NCBI GenBank assembly: GCA_947623705.1
Contig: CANQHT010000010.1
Coordinates: 1-21,301, forward strand
Length of the DNA: 21,301 nucleotides
Direction: 5' to 3'
From: an uncultured Bacilli bacterium
GTDB lineage: Bacteria > Bacillota_I > Bacilli_A > RF39 > UBA660
The translations under genes were made by a program, and so were the position numbers. Positions within the stretch are counted from its first letter, which is position 1. Each line of letters begins with the position of its first letter. The notes below the pieces were generated by a model that saw only the letters and a list, made by a program, of their open reading frames with translations, did no database searches and was not told the origin of the DNA. Positions 13,588-20,741 of the stretch are shown piece after piece.

Positions 13588-14316
13588 ATGTTTATTGGGG
13601 AAGATCCAATTCATATTAATGCGGAGAAAGGAAGTATTGCGGAACTTGTTTTAATGCCCGGGGACCCATTACGAGCAAAATATATTGCGGAAAATTTTTT
13701 AGAAGATGCTAAAGAAGTTTGTAATTTACGAAATATGTTAGGTTTTACCGGATTTTATAAAGGTATTCGGGTATCAGTCATTGGTTCTGGAATGGGTATG
13801 CCTAGTATGGGTATTTATTCTTGGGAATTATTCCATTATTTTAATGTTAAAAAAATTATTCGGATTGGTACTTGTGGGGTAGTAAGCAAGGAAGTTAATG
13901 TTCCCGATTTAATTTTAGCCAGTCGCGCTTATTCGGAATCTAATTTTGCTTATACTTTTGATGATTCTAAAGAACATATTGCTTATCCATCAGAAGACTT
14001 AAATAATAAAATTGAGAAAACGGCAAAAGAACTTGGTTATAAACTTCATATTGGAGATGTTACAACGATGGATGTCTTTGGCCCATACATTGATTATGAC
14101 CGAGTATTAAATAGAATTCCTAGTGATGTGCATCCAATTGGGGAAGAAATGGAAGCTTTTGGTCTTTTACATATTGCGAAACATTTTAAGAGGGAAGCAT
14201 CTTGTATCTTAACCGCCGTGGATTCCAAATATAGTGAAGTCGTTTTAAGTGGTGAAGACCGGGAAAAAAGTTTAAACGATATGATTACTTTAGCTTTAGA
14301 ATCCATTATCAAATAA
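13588..14316 (+). CDS. deoD: Purine nucleoside phosphorylase, DeoD type
   Basis: Cytoplasmic enzyme that splits purine (deoxy)nucleosides with phosphate into free base and (deoxy)ribose-1-phosphate, for purine salvage. 242 residues, close to the 235-239 usual for the hexameric DeoD type. Visible motifs are MPGDPLRAKYIAENF (phosphate-binding R29), GSGMGMPSMGIYSWEL, IRIGTCGVV (phosphate site) and EEMEAFG (ribose/base contacts). TAVDSKYSE carries D212 in place of the catalytic aspartate of the E. coli SDH motif, and EDREKSLNDMITLALES holds the nearby arginine. The start has AGGAG eight bases upstream. It has its own promoter and terminator, so it is a single-gene unit and converges on the phosphohexomutase gene. 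Confidence 0.95.
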   Translation: MFIGEDPIHINAEKGSIAELVLMPGDPLRAKYIAENFLEDAKEVCNLRNMLGFTGFYKGIRVSVIGSGMGMPSMGIYSWELFHYFNVKKIIRIGTCGVVSKEVNVPDLILASRAYSESNFAYTFDDSKEHIAYPSEDLNNKIEKTAKELGYKLHIGDVTTMDVFGPYIDYDRVLNRIPSDVHPIGEEMEAFGLLHIAKHFKREASCILTAVDSKYSEVVLSGEDREKSLNDMITLALESIIK

Positions 14317-14318
14317 AA

Positions 14319-14339
14319 AAATTGCTAGATTAGCAATTT
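14319..14339. terminator. Bidirectional terminator between deoD and the phosphohexomutase gene
   Basis: AAATTGCTA and TAGCAATTT form a 9-bp perfect stem with a 3-base loop. An A-run precedes it, giving a T-run on the minus strand. It sits exactly between the two converging stop codons. Confidence 0.75.
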
Positions 14340-15695
14340 CTATTTATTATAAATTTCAATTAAAGATTTAAATAATGTTACCAAGTTATTTAAGTCTTTT
14401 TCATTTTTAGATTCACATCTCAAAGTAATATTTGGTCCTGTATTACTAGCTCTTACATAAGCCCAACCATCTTTAAACATTACTTTTAAGCCATCTATTT
14501 CTAAATATTTATAATTTTTCTTATCACAATATTTTTGAATATTTTTAATGACCTCATATTTTTGGGTATCATTTGAGGGAAATTTTTCTTCAGGGGTATT
14601 AAAATATTTGGGAACAGTTTGATCAAGTTCACTTAAAGTTTTATCCGTTTTCGATAATATTTCAATAATTCTCAAAGAAGAATACATGGCACTTTCCGTA
14701 CTAAATAACCGATCATTTAAGGAAATATGTCCCACATATTGAATGCCAAATGGAATATTTTCTCTTAAAACTTTTTCTTGCGTATAACTAGAACCAGTCC
14801 GGCAAATTACGGGTTTACCACCAAGTCTTAATATTTCATCTTTAAAATTATCAGAACATTTAGCATCATATAAGAAACTTTTATTTTCAACTTTATCAAT
14901 AATATTTCTTAAAATAATTATGGCATAACTTTCAATAGATACCATATGACCTTTTTCATCAATTATTCCAATTCTGTCGCCATCTCCATCAAAACCAATG
15001 CCAATATCGGCTTTAACTTCTAAAACTTTTTTCTTTAATTCTTCTAAATTATCTTCAATAGTTGGATCAGGATGATGATTTGGAAAAGTTCCATCACTTT
15101 CTTCATTAATAATTGTTAAATCAATATTTAATTTTTCATAGATTTTTCTCGCAATCGTTGTAGTTACGCCATTCGCAGGATCTAGCACAACTTTAATTTT
15201 TTTCTTACCCATTTTTAAATGACTAATTACATAATCAATATAGTCATCAGTAATATCTTTTTCTTCTAAATGTCCTTTACCTTTTATAAATTTACCTTTA
15301 TCAATATATTTTTTTAAATCTTGCACCATTTCTCCACGAGCATTAGCATACTCATCAAAAGAAAATTTAAACCCATTTTCATCACTTGGATTATGACTAG
15401 CGGTGATCATTATGCCAAATAAATTATTAACATATCTCGTATAATAATGCATTGGGGTAGTTATAAGACCATAATCTAAAACATTAATTCCAGTTTCGAG
15501 TAATCCTTTTACTAAACTATCTCTTAAACTTTTAGAAGATACCCGGTTATCTCTTCCAATAACACAAGATTTTTGCCCTAAAAACTCTTGTAAGTAAGAA
15601 CCATAACCTAACCCAATTTTATAAGCCACATCTTCATTAATTTGACTTGGTACTTTTCCCCGAATATCATACTCTCTAAATATTTTACTATCCAT
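14340..15695 (-). CDS. Phosphohexomutase (phosphomannomutase/phosphoglucomutase family)
   Basis: Alpha-D-phosphohexomutase that moves phosphate between C6 and C1 of glucose or mannose phosphate, feeding sugar-nucleotide synthesis. 451 residues. The four family motifs in order are the phosphoserine loop TASHNP (S100), metal loop DGDGDR (236-241), sugar-binding loop, and phosphate loop RASNTGPNITLR near the end. The sugar loop is unusual: the normal GE-x-SGH motif reads QYVGH (Q319, V321, G322, H323), losing both the glutamate and the serine. Start: the ATG at 15695 has GAGGG seven bases upstream, while the in-frame TTG at 15701 almost touches that site. It is transcribed alone, with TATACT at 15712-15717 as -10. 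Sugar specificity cannot be decided, so no symbol is given. Confidence 0.9.
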   Translation of the reverse strand: MDSKIFREYDIRGKVPSQINEDVAYKIGLGYGSYLQEFLGQKSCVIGRDNRVSSKSLRDSLVKGLLETGINVLDYGLITTPMHYYTRYVNNLFGIMITASHNPSDENGFKFSFDEYANARGEMVQDLKKYIDKGKFIKGKGHLEEKDITDDYIDYVISHLKMGKKKIKVVLDPANGVTTTIARKIYEKLNIDLTIINEESDGTFPNHHPDPTIEDNLEELKKKVLEVKADIGIGFDGDGDRIGIIDEKGHMVSIESYAIIILRNIIDKVENKSFLYDAKCSDNFKDEILRLGGKPVICRTGSSYTQEKVLRENIPFGIQYVGHISLNDRLFSTESAMYSSLRIIEILSKTDKTLSELDQTVPKYFNTPEEKFPSNDTQKYEVIKNIQKYCDKKNYKYLEIDGLKVMFKDGWAYVRASNTGPNITLRCESKNEKDLNNLVTLFKSLIEIYNK

Positions 15696-15711
15696 TGTCA
15701 ATCCCTCACTT

Positions 15712-15717
15712 AGTATA
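15712..15717 (-). promoter_or_regulatory. -10 box of the phosphohexomutase gene
   Basis: TATACT on the minus strand, 17 bp before the ATG. No convincing -35 box. Confidence 0.4.
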
Positions 15718-15757
15718 ATTTTAGCACATTTTTTATTAATTAAAAAGTTTAAAATAT

Positions 15758-15788
15758 AAAAAAGAACTACCCAAATTAAGATAGTTCA
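15758..15788 (-). terminator. Terminator of the 31-residue membrane peptide gene
   Basis: On the minus strand GAACTATC pairs with GGTAGTTC (one G-U) and is followed by TTTTTTAT. Confidence 0.75.
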
Positions 15789-15809
15789 TAGTTATTTAAT
15801 TTTTATCTA

Positions 15810-15905
15810 TTAACGAACAAAGTAAATAATAACACTAGCAACTACACTGGCAACCATTATAAGTAACATAATCCAAGTTGCTATCTTTCTGGCTTTTTTA
15901 TTCAT
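15810..15905 (-). CDS. Small membrane protein, 31 aa, DUF4044-like
   Basis: A 31-codon ORF: basic N-terminus MNKKARKIATW, one transmembrane helix of about 20 residues (WIMLLIMVASVVASVIIYF), and an ending VR. It has a textbook GAGGTGG ribosome site eight bases before the ATG, its own promoter (15929-15937) and its own terminator (15758-15788), so it is a real gene although too short for routine calling. Length, the KK-KI-W start and the small-residue-rich helix resemble the DUF4044 family of short Firmicutes membrane peptides, whose role is unknown. A toxin peptide is less likely, because no antisense RNA is evident. Confidence 0.75.
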   Translation of the reverse strand: MNKKARKIATWIMLLIMVASVVASVIIYFVR

Positions 15906-15928
15906 TAAAATTTCCACCTCGCAATAAA

Positions 15929-15937
15929 AATATATCA
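15929..15937 (-). promoter_or_regulatory. Extended -10 promoter of the 31-residue peptide gene
   Basis: TGATATATT (TG-N-TATATT) on the minus strand, 24 bp before the ATG. The region up to 15962 is divergent from spoIIM. Confidence 0.5.
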
Positions 15938-15962
15938 CATTTAAGTTCTTTTTAAAAGACTT

Positions 15963-16000
15963 TTTGCATATTCTTTAGCGGGTGATAAAGAATATGCAAA
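15963..16000 (+). promoter_or_regulatory. Perfect 15-bp hairpin enclosing the ribosome site and start codon of the spoIIM-like gene
   Basis: TTTGCATATTCTTTA (15963-15977) and TAAAGAATATGCAAA (15986-16000) are exact complements around the 8-base loop GCGGGTGA. The ATG at 15994 lies in the right arm, and the ribosome site GGGTGA is the loop. In RNA the start codon would be buried, so this could control translation (for example by temperature or a bound factor). As DNA it could be an operator. I found no clear promoter upstream. Confidence 0.6.
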
Positions 16001-16569
16001 GAATACTCTCTAAAAATCGCAATTATCTTGTATTTGTCATAGCAATCATTGCCATTGGTATTTTGGCAGGTATTATTTATTTTCATTTTTTAGATGAAGA
16101 TACTCTTAATAATTTGTTAACTACTTTAAATAACTACAATGTTATTAAATATAATGGTATCTTAAAATATTTAACTATTATGTCCCTTTTATTAATTTCT
16201 TCATTTTTTGTAATTGGTATACCATTTAGTTTATTTTATCTTTTTTATGAAAGTTTATCTTTTGGTTTTCTAATAAATGCTTTTTATATGGCTTTTAAAA
16301 TAAAAGGACTTCTATATATTTTAATTTATTTAATGGTTAATAAATTACTCGTGTTTATTCTTTTAATTATTTTTGTTAAAAAATGTATTCGGATTGGTCG
16401 TTTAATGATTGGCATGTTTATTTATCGCAAAGATAATTTAATTAAGGAAAAAATTATGCATAATTTTAAAAGTAATTTATATATAATATTGTATGTGTTT
16501 ATAATTAATATTATTTTATATTTTTTAAGTCCGTATATTTTTAAGCCATTATCATTTCTCTTAAAATAA
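15994..16569 (+). CDS. spoIIM: Probable stage II sporulation protein M
   Basis: An integral membrane protein of 191 residues with about five hydrophobic segments (for example YLVFVIAIIAIGILAGIIYF near the start and LYIILYVFIINIILYFL near the end). Size, topology and the central SFGFLINAFYMAFKIKGLLY stretch fit SpoIIM. SpoIIM works with SpoIID and SpoIIP in dissolving septal peptidoglycan during engulfment. Start: the ATG at 15994 with GGGTGAT upstream. An in-frame GTG at 15982 falls inside that ribosome site and is rejected. A related DUF95/SpoIIM-like membrane protein cannot be excluded. The gene stands alone, and the next gene has its own promoter. The start codon lies in a strong hairpin. 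Confidence 0.6.
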   Translation: MQRILSKNRNYLVFVIAIIAIGILAGIIYFHFLDEDTLNNLLTTLNNYNVIKYNGILKYLTIMSLLLISSFFVIGIPFSLFYLFYESLSFGFLINAFYMAFKIKGLLYILIYLMVNKLLVFILLIIFVKKCIRIGRLMIGMFIYRKDNLIKEKIMHNFKSNLYIILYVFIINIILYFLSPYIFKPLSFLLK

Positions 16570-16570
16570 T

Positions 16571-16599
16571 TTGGTGTTTTTGAAAAAAAGTGCTATAAT
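16571..16599 (+). promoter_or_regulatory. Promoter of the P-loop ATPase gene
   Basis: TTGGTG (16571-16576), 17-bp spacer, TATAAT (16594-16599) with a TG extension (TGCTATAAT). It begins two bases after the spoIIM stop and rules out translation starts before about 16606. Confidence 0.75.
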
Positions 16600-16633
16600 A
16601 CAAACTTGTAATTTAAAGAAAAGGGGTTTTAAT

Positions 16634-17509
16634 ATGTTTTATATGGTTCCTGTAGCAAAAATAATTAATGAAATTGATTTAAAAAAAGAAAATGTTATTT
16701 TAACTGGACCTTCTGGTTCTGGGAAAAGTGTCGTTATAAAAGCTTTAAAAAATAAGAATTATAATGATAACAATATTTTAGTTGATGGTACAATTAACGA
16801 AACAATTAGAATGGATTATCCTAATTACTTTTGTTTATATCATTCACTTTTACTAATTCAAAAAATATTATTAAGTATTAAGATTGAAGAAACAAATGAA
16901 AATTATCTTAAAAAATATAGTAGTTTTGAAAGTGAAATTCATACTTTATTAGAACAAATGGAAATATTATTAATGACTAATGATTCTAAAAGAGTTTTTG
17001 TAATGGAAGAATTACTTAATAATCCCGAATTATTATTTCAAAGACTTAATAATTTAATTTCGAAAGATATAAAAGAAAGATTAGTTATTATTATTGATAA
17101 TTTTGATAATATTGGAGTATTTGATAATATTTATCAACCATATATGTTTAATATTTTAAATAAATATTTTCATTATTTAATTACTTTATCAAGTAAACCT
17201 AATACTACTGTACCAAATACTAAAGTAATTGAAGTAAGTTACACGAATGAATTGGATTCAGTTAAAAAGATTTTAGGGGATACTTATGATTTAAATCCTG
17301 ATAGTCCTTTATTAAATGATGAGGTAATAACTACTTTAATTAATGAAAGTAAAGGTAATATTAATTTTATTTTATGGGCATTTAGAAAAATGGTAGAAAA
17401 TAGAAAAGAAATGACACCTTCAGAATACCCAGAATTTATTAAAAATTATTTTGCTAATTTGAGAGAAATTTTTATTCCGAGAGAAAGAAAATTATATATT
17501 AATAAATAA
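16634..17509 (+). CDS. P-loop (AAA+/ORC-Cdc6-like) ATPase of unknown function
   Basis: 291 residues. The Walker A motif GPSGSGKS is at residues 25-32. The Walker B motif VIIIDNFDN has D155. The segment SKGNINFILWAFRKM near residue 240 resembles the sensor/lid region of ORC/Cdc6- or STAND-type ATPases. No membrane segment or DNA-binding domain is recognisable. The start at 16634 follows AAAGGGG at the proper distance and lies after the promoter; earlier in-frame codons are untranscribed. It stands between spoIIM and plsC, about 31 bp from plsC, and may be cotranscribed with the envelope genes. The nucleotide-binding motifs are certain, but the client or partner is unknown. Confidence 0.75.
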   Translation: MFYMVPVAKIINEIDLKKENVILTGPSGSGKSVVIKALKNKNYNDNNILVDGTINETIRMDYPNYFCLYHSLLLIQKILLSIKIEETNENYLKKYSSFESEIHTLLEQMEILLMTNDSKRVFVMEELLNNPELLFQRLNNLISKDIKERLVIIIDNFDNIGVFDNIYQPYMFNILNKYFHYLITLSSKPNTTVPNTKVIEVSYTNELDSVKKILGDTYDLNPDSPLLNDEVITTLINESKGNINFILWAFRKMVENRKEMTPSEYPEFIKNYFANLREIFIPRERKLYINK

Positions 17510-17540
17510 TTTTATGATATGATTATATATAGGTGAGTAT

Positions 17541-18194
17541 ATGTTTTGGTTATTAATATTTTTAATCCTTCTATGCCTGTATATAATCTTTTTAATTTTC
17601 AAATCATTTCGGAAAAATGAATTTGGGATGTTTGGTTATAATTTAGGTAAATATTCATTAAAATGGTTGTTTAAGTTTTATTATCCTTATAAAGCTATAA
17701 ATAGTAAAGTTATTCCGAAAGAAGGAGCAATAATTGTAGTGGGTAATCATATTCACATTATGGATCAATGTTTAGCCATGCTGGAAACAGACCGGCCCAT
17801 TCATTATATGGCGAAGATAGAATATTTTAGAGATTATAAAACTAGATGGTTTTTTAAAGGTGTAGGTTGTATACCAGTAAATAGAGAAATTCATGATGAG
17901 AATGCGAAAGAAAAAGCCATTGAAGTTTTAGAAAAAGGTCTTGCTTTAGGATTATTTCCGGAAGGAACTAGAAATAAAACCAAAGAGATTTTATTACCGT
18001 TTAAATTTGGGGCAGTTTCGATGGCTAAGAAAACAAATGCCACCATTGTTCCTTTTGCGATAACGGGTAATTATCATTTTCGGACCCATAATTTAAAAAT
18101 AACATTTGGTGAACCTTTTAAAGTAGGAAATATGTCTTTAGAAGAAGCCAATGAAAAGTTATATAATACAGTAAAAGAATTAATTGAAAGGTAG
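17541..18194 (+). CDS. plsC: 1-acyl-sn-glycerol-3-phosphate acyltransferase
   Basis: Membrane-bound acyltransferase that adds the second fatty acyl chain to lysophosphatidic acid, giving phosphatidic acid for phospholipid synthesis. 217 residues. It has one N-terminal membrane helix (WLLIFLILLCLYIIFLIF). The catalytic NHIHIMD motif is of the HX4D type (H70, D75). VGCIPVNRE is the second block, and LFPEGTR (E141-R144) binds the glycerol phosphate. Start: an AGGTGA site precedes the ATG. The stop is three bases before the murF ATG, so plsC, murF and ddl form one operon linking phospholipid and cell-wall precursor synthesis. Confidence 0.92.
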   Translation: MFWLLIFLILLCLYIIFLIFKSFRKNEFGMFGYNLGKYSLKWLFKFYYPYKAINSKVIPKEGAIIVVGNHIHIMDQCLAMLETDRPIHYMAKIEYFRDYKTRWFFKGVGCIPVNREIHDENAKEKAIEVLEKGLALGLFPEGTRNKTKEILLPFKFGAVSMAKKTNATIVPFAITGNYHFRTHNLKITFGEPFKVGNMSLEEANEKLYNTVKELIER

Positions 18195-18197
18195 TTT

Positions 18198-19580
18198 ATG
18201 AAAGATTTAATTGTTAATAATATAATAAATGATTGTGATGGTATTTTAATTCAAGGAAGTAAAGATATTATCTTAGATAATTTTTCAACTGATACGAGAA
18301 CGATTATAAATGGTGATATTTTTGTCGGTATTAAAGGAGAAGTCTTTGATGGAAATACTATGTATCTTGAAGCATTAAAGAAAGGGGTTAAAGGATGTAT
18401 TTTAAATAAAGATATCTCTTTAGATAAAGAAGAGTTAAAAAAATATCCGGAAGCTTTTATCGTTTTAGTTTCCGATACTTTAAAATGCTTACAAACTTTA
18501 GCCCATTTAAAAAGAAAATTATATGATATTCCAGTGGTAGCTATAACTGGTAGTGTCGGTAAAACTAGTACCAAAGATTTAGTAGCAAGTGTATTAGAAA
18601 CCGAATTTAATGTTTTAAAAACCGAAGGTAATTTTAATAATCATTTGGGGCTTCCTTTAACAATTTTAAAATTAAAAGATCATAATATGTTAGTAGTGGA
18701 AATGGGAATGAATTCTTTAGGAGAAATAAGTGCTCTTTCTAAAATTGCCGAACCCACACTAAGTCTTATTACAAATGTTGGAACAGCTCATATTGGAAAA
18801 CTTGGTTCTAGAGAAAATATTTTAAAAGCTAAATTAGAAATATTAGATGGTATGCAAGATAAAAAAATAATAATTAATGCCGATAATGATTTATTACAAA
18901 GTTGGTTTAAAGAAAATAAAGATAATTTACTAGTTATTACTTATGGCATCAATAATGGTGATTTAAGAGCTTATAATATTGAAATGAATGAATTTAATAG
19001 TAAATTTAGTATTGATAAAGCTAATACGGAAGTTATACAAATAAATACTCCGGGAGAACATTTTATATTGAATTCTTTAGCGGCCATATCGGTAGGTAAA
19101 TATTTTAATATTTCAATAGAAAATATTCAAAAAGGTATTTTAAATTATCATTTATCTAAAAGAAGAATGGAAATCGAAAGAATTCATGATATGTTAATTA
19201 TTAATGATTGTTATAATGCTAATTATGATTCAATGGTTAGTGCTCTTAATTATTTAGGTACTTTAAAGGGCAGAAAGATAGCAATTTTAGGAGATATGTT
19301 AGAGTTAGGTAAATATAGTCAAAGCCTACATGAATCTCTAGGAGAATTTATTTTAAAAAATAAAATTGATATATTAGTAACTGTAGGAAATTATGCTTCT
19401 TTTATTGCCAAAAAAAGTTTATCTTTAGGTTTTAACAAAGAAAATATTTTAACATACAATGATAATAAAGAGGCCATTAAAGATTTAAAAAATATTTTAA
19501 GAAAGGATGATAATATTTTAATTAAAGCATCCAATGGTATGCATTTTATGGAAATTTATGAGGCTTTAAAGGAGGATTAA
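18198..19580 (+). CDS. murF: UDP-N-acetylmuramoyl-tripeptide--D-alanyl-D-alanine ligase
   Basis: Cytoplasmic Mur ligase that uses ATP to attach D-Ala-D-Ala to UDP-MurNAc-tripeptide, the last cytoplasmic step before transfer to lipid carrier. 460 residues, the usual length. The N-terminal substrate domain contains FSTDTRTIINGDIFVGIKG. The P-loop is GSVGKTS (118-124), followed by TEGNFNNHLGLPLTIL and EMGMNSLGEIS. The C-terminal domain has the INDCYNANYDSM and GDMLELG motifs typical of MurF. The ribosome site (AAAGG) lies in the plsC 3' end, and ddl begins four bases after the stop. This direct coupling to the enzyme making its dipeptide substrate supports the assignment. Confidence 0.95.
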   Translation: MKDLIVNNIINDCDGILIQGSKDIILDNFSTDTRTIINGDIFVGIKGEVFDGNTMYLEALKKGVKGCILNKDISLDKEELKKYPEAFIVLVSDTLKCLQTLAHLKRKLYDIPVVAITGSVGKTSTKDLVASVLETEFNVLKTEGNFNNHLGLPLTILKLKDHNMLVVEMGMNSLGEISALSKIAEPTLSLITNVGTAHIGKLGSRENILKAKLEILDGMQDKKIIINADNDLLQSWFKENKDNLLVITYGINNGDLRAYNIEMNEFNSKFSIDKANTEVIQINTPGEHFILNSLAAISVGKYFNISIENIQKGILNYHLSKRRMEIERIHDMLIINDCYNANYDSMVSALNYLGTLKGRKIAILGDMLELGKYSQSLHESLGEFILKNKIDILVTVGNYASFIAKKSLSLGFNKENILTYNDNKEAIKDLKNILRKDDNILIKASNGMHFMEIYEALKED

Positions 19581-19584
19581 TAAT

Positions 19585-20625
19585 TTGAAAGTTGCCGTTA
19601 TTTTTGGAGGTAAATCTAATGAACATCAAGTTTCTATAGTATCTGGTACTAGTGTAATTAGTCATTTAGATAAAAATAAATATACTATTTATCCAATTTA
19701 TATTAGTGAAGATGGTGAGTTTTATGAATATACTAAAGATGTTAAGAAAGTTAAAATATTAACTATCAATGATAAGATCGAAGAAATTAAAAAAATTGAT
19801 AATATTGTGGATTATTTAAAAGATATTGATGTCGTTTTTCCGGTTTTACATGGCCAAAATGGGGAAGATGGAACAATTCAAGGTTTCTTAAGTTTACTTG
19901 GTAAAAGATATGTTGGTTGTCATACTTTAGCATCTTCAATTTGTATGGATAAAGAATATACTAAAATGCTTTTAAAAGCCAATGGGATAAATGTTGCTAA
20001 AGGAGTTTGTGTTAAAAAATATAAGAATCAATATACTTTAGTTAATAATGGAGATTATAAAAAAGTAAATAAAGAAGAAATATTAGAATTTGTAAAAAAA
20101 GAATATGAATTGCCAATATTTATTAAAGCCGTTAATTCGGGTTCTTCAGTTGGAGTAAATAAAGTTAATAATTATGATGATTTTTATAATTATTTAGAAG
20201 ATTCATTTAAGTATGATACTAAAGTTTTAATTGAAGAAGGTATAAAGGGAAGAGAAGTAGAATGTGCTGTATTAGGCAATAATGATTTAATAACTAGTGC
20301 TTTAGGGGAAGTTTTAGCAAATGATAATTTCTATTCTTTTGATTCTAAATATAATAATAGTGTTGTTAATACCGTTATACCAGCAAATATTGATGAAGAT
20401 ATAATTAAAAGTGTTCAAGAAGTAGCTAAAAAAGCTTATCAAGTTTGTAATTGTGAAGGACTATCTAGAGTAGATTTTTTTATTCAAAATGATAATAAAA
20501 TTATTCTTAATGAAATTAATACTTTACCGGGATTTACCGAAATAAGTATGTATCCCAAATTAATGGAAAATGCCGGCATAAGTTATAGCGAATTACTAGA
20601 TAAATTAATTGAACTGGCAAGATAA
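19585..20625 (+). CDS. ddl: D-alanine--D-alanine ligase
   Basis: ATP-grasp ligase joining two D-alanines into the dipeptide used by MurF. 346 residues. The N-terminal VIFGGKSNEHQVS motif, VLHGQNGEDGTIQG, the ATP-grasp GSSVGV loop (186-191), FYSFDSKYNNS (the omega-loop Tyr of D-Ala-D-Ala enzymes) and NEINTLPGFTEISMYPKL (metal site) are all present. The omega-loop K-Y pair argues for D-Ala rather than D-lactate or D-serine as second substrate, so no vancomycin-resistance type is indicated. Translation starts at a TTG (19585), fixed by the strong AAAGGAGG site nine bases upstream inside the murF 3' end. No terminator is seen after the stop; an AT-rich gap of about 60 bp leads to the next promoter. 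Confidence 0.95.
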   Translation: MKVAVIFGGKSNEHQVSIVSGTSVISHLDKNKYTIYPIYISEDGEFYEYTKDVKKVKILTINDKIEEIKKIDNIVDYLKDIDVVFPVLHGQNGEDGTIQGFLSLLGKRYVGCHTLASSICMDKEYTKMLLKANGINVAKGVCVKKYKNQYTLVNNGDYKKVNKEEILEFVKKEYELPIFIKAVNSGSSVGVNKVNNYDDFYNYLEDSFKYDTKVLIEEGIKGREVECAVLGNNDLITSALGEVLANDNFYSFDSKYNNSVVNTVIPANIDEDIIKSVQEVAKKAYQVCNCEGLSRVDFFIQNDNKIILNEINTLPGFTEISMYPKLMENAGISYSELLDKLIELAR

Positions 20626-20686
20626 ATTATTCAAAATTATTTACAAAAATTATTCAAGAATTTAAAACGTTAAATTTTAAAAAGTG

Positions 20687-20714
20687 TTGACTGGGGGGGG
20701 TAATATTTTATAAT
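20687..20714 (+). promoter_or_regulatory. Sigma-A promoter with a G8 tract in its spacer (possible phase-variable switch)
   Basis: TTGACT (20687-20692) and TATAAT (20709-20714) are separated by 16 bp, of which 20693-20700 are eight consecutive G. Homopolymer G runs change length by slipped-strand mispairing. One more G would give the optimal 17-bp spacer; one less would weaken the promoter. It drives the gene at 20742. Confidence 0.7.
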
Positions 20715-20741
20715 AGAAACATAGGATAGAAGGTATGTCTT

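Noticed and set aside
14094..14312. 72-codon ORF opposite deoD
   Set aside because: Antisense shadow of conserved deoD sequence.
18251..18574. 107-codon ORF opposite murF
   Set aside because: Antisense shadow within the murF N-terminal region.
19585..20625. VanA/VanC-type D-Ala-D-Lac or D-Ala-D-Ser ligase
   Set aside because: The omega loop has the K-Y pair of ordinary D-Ala-D-Ala ligases, and the gene sits with murF in a house-keeping operon without vanH/vanX-like genes.
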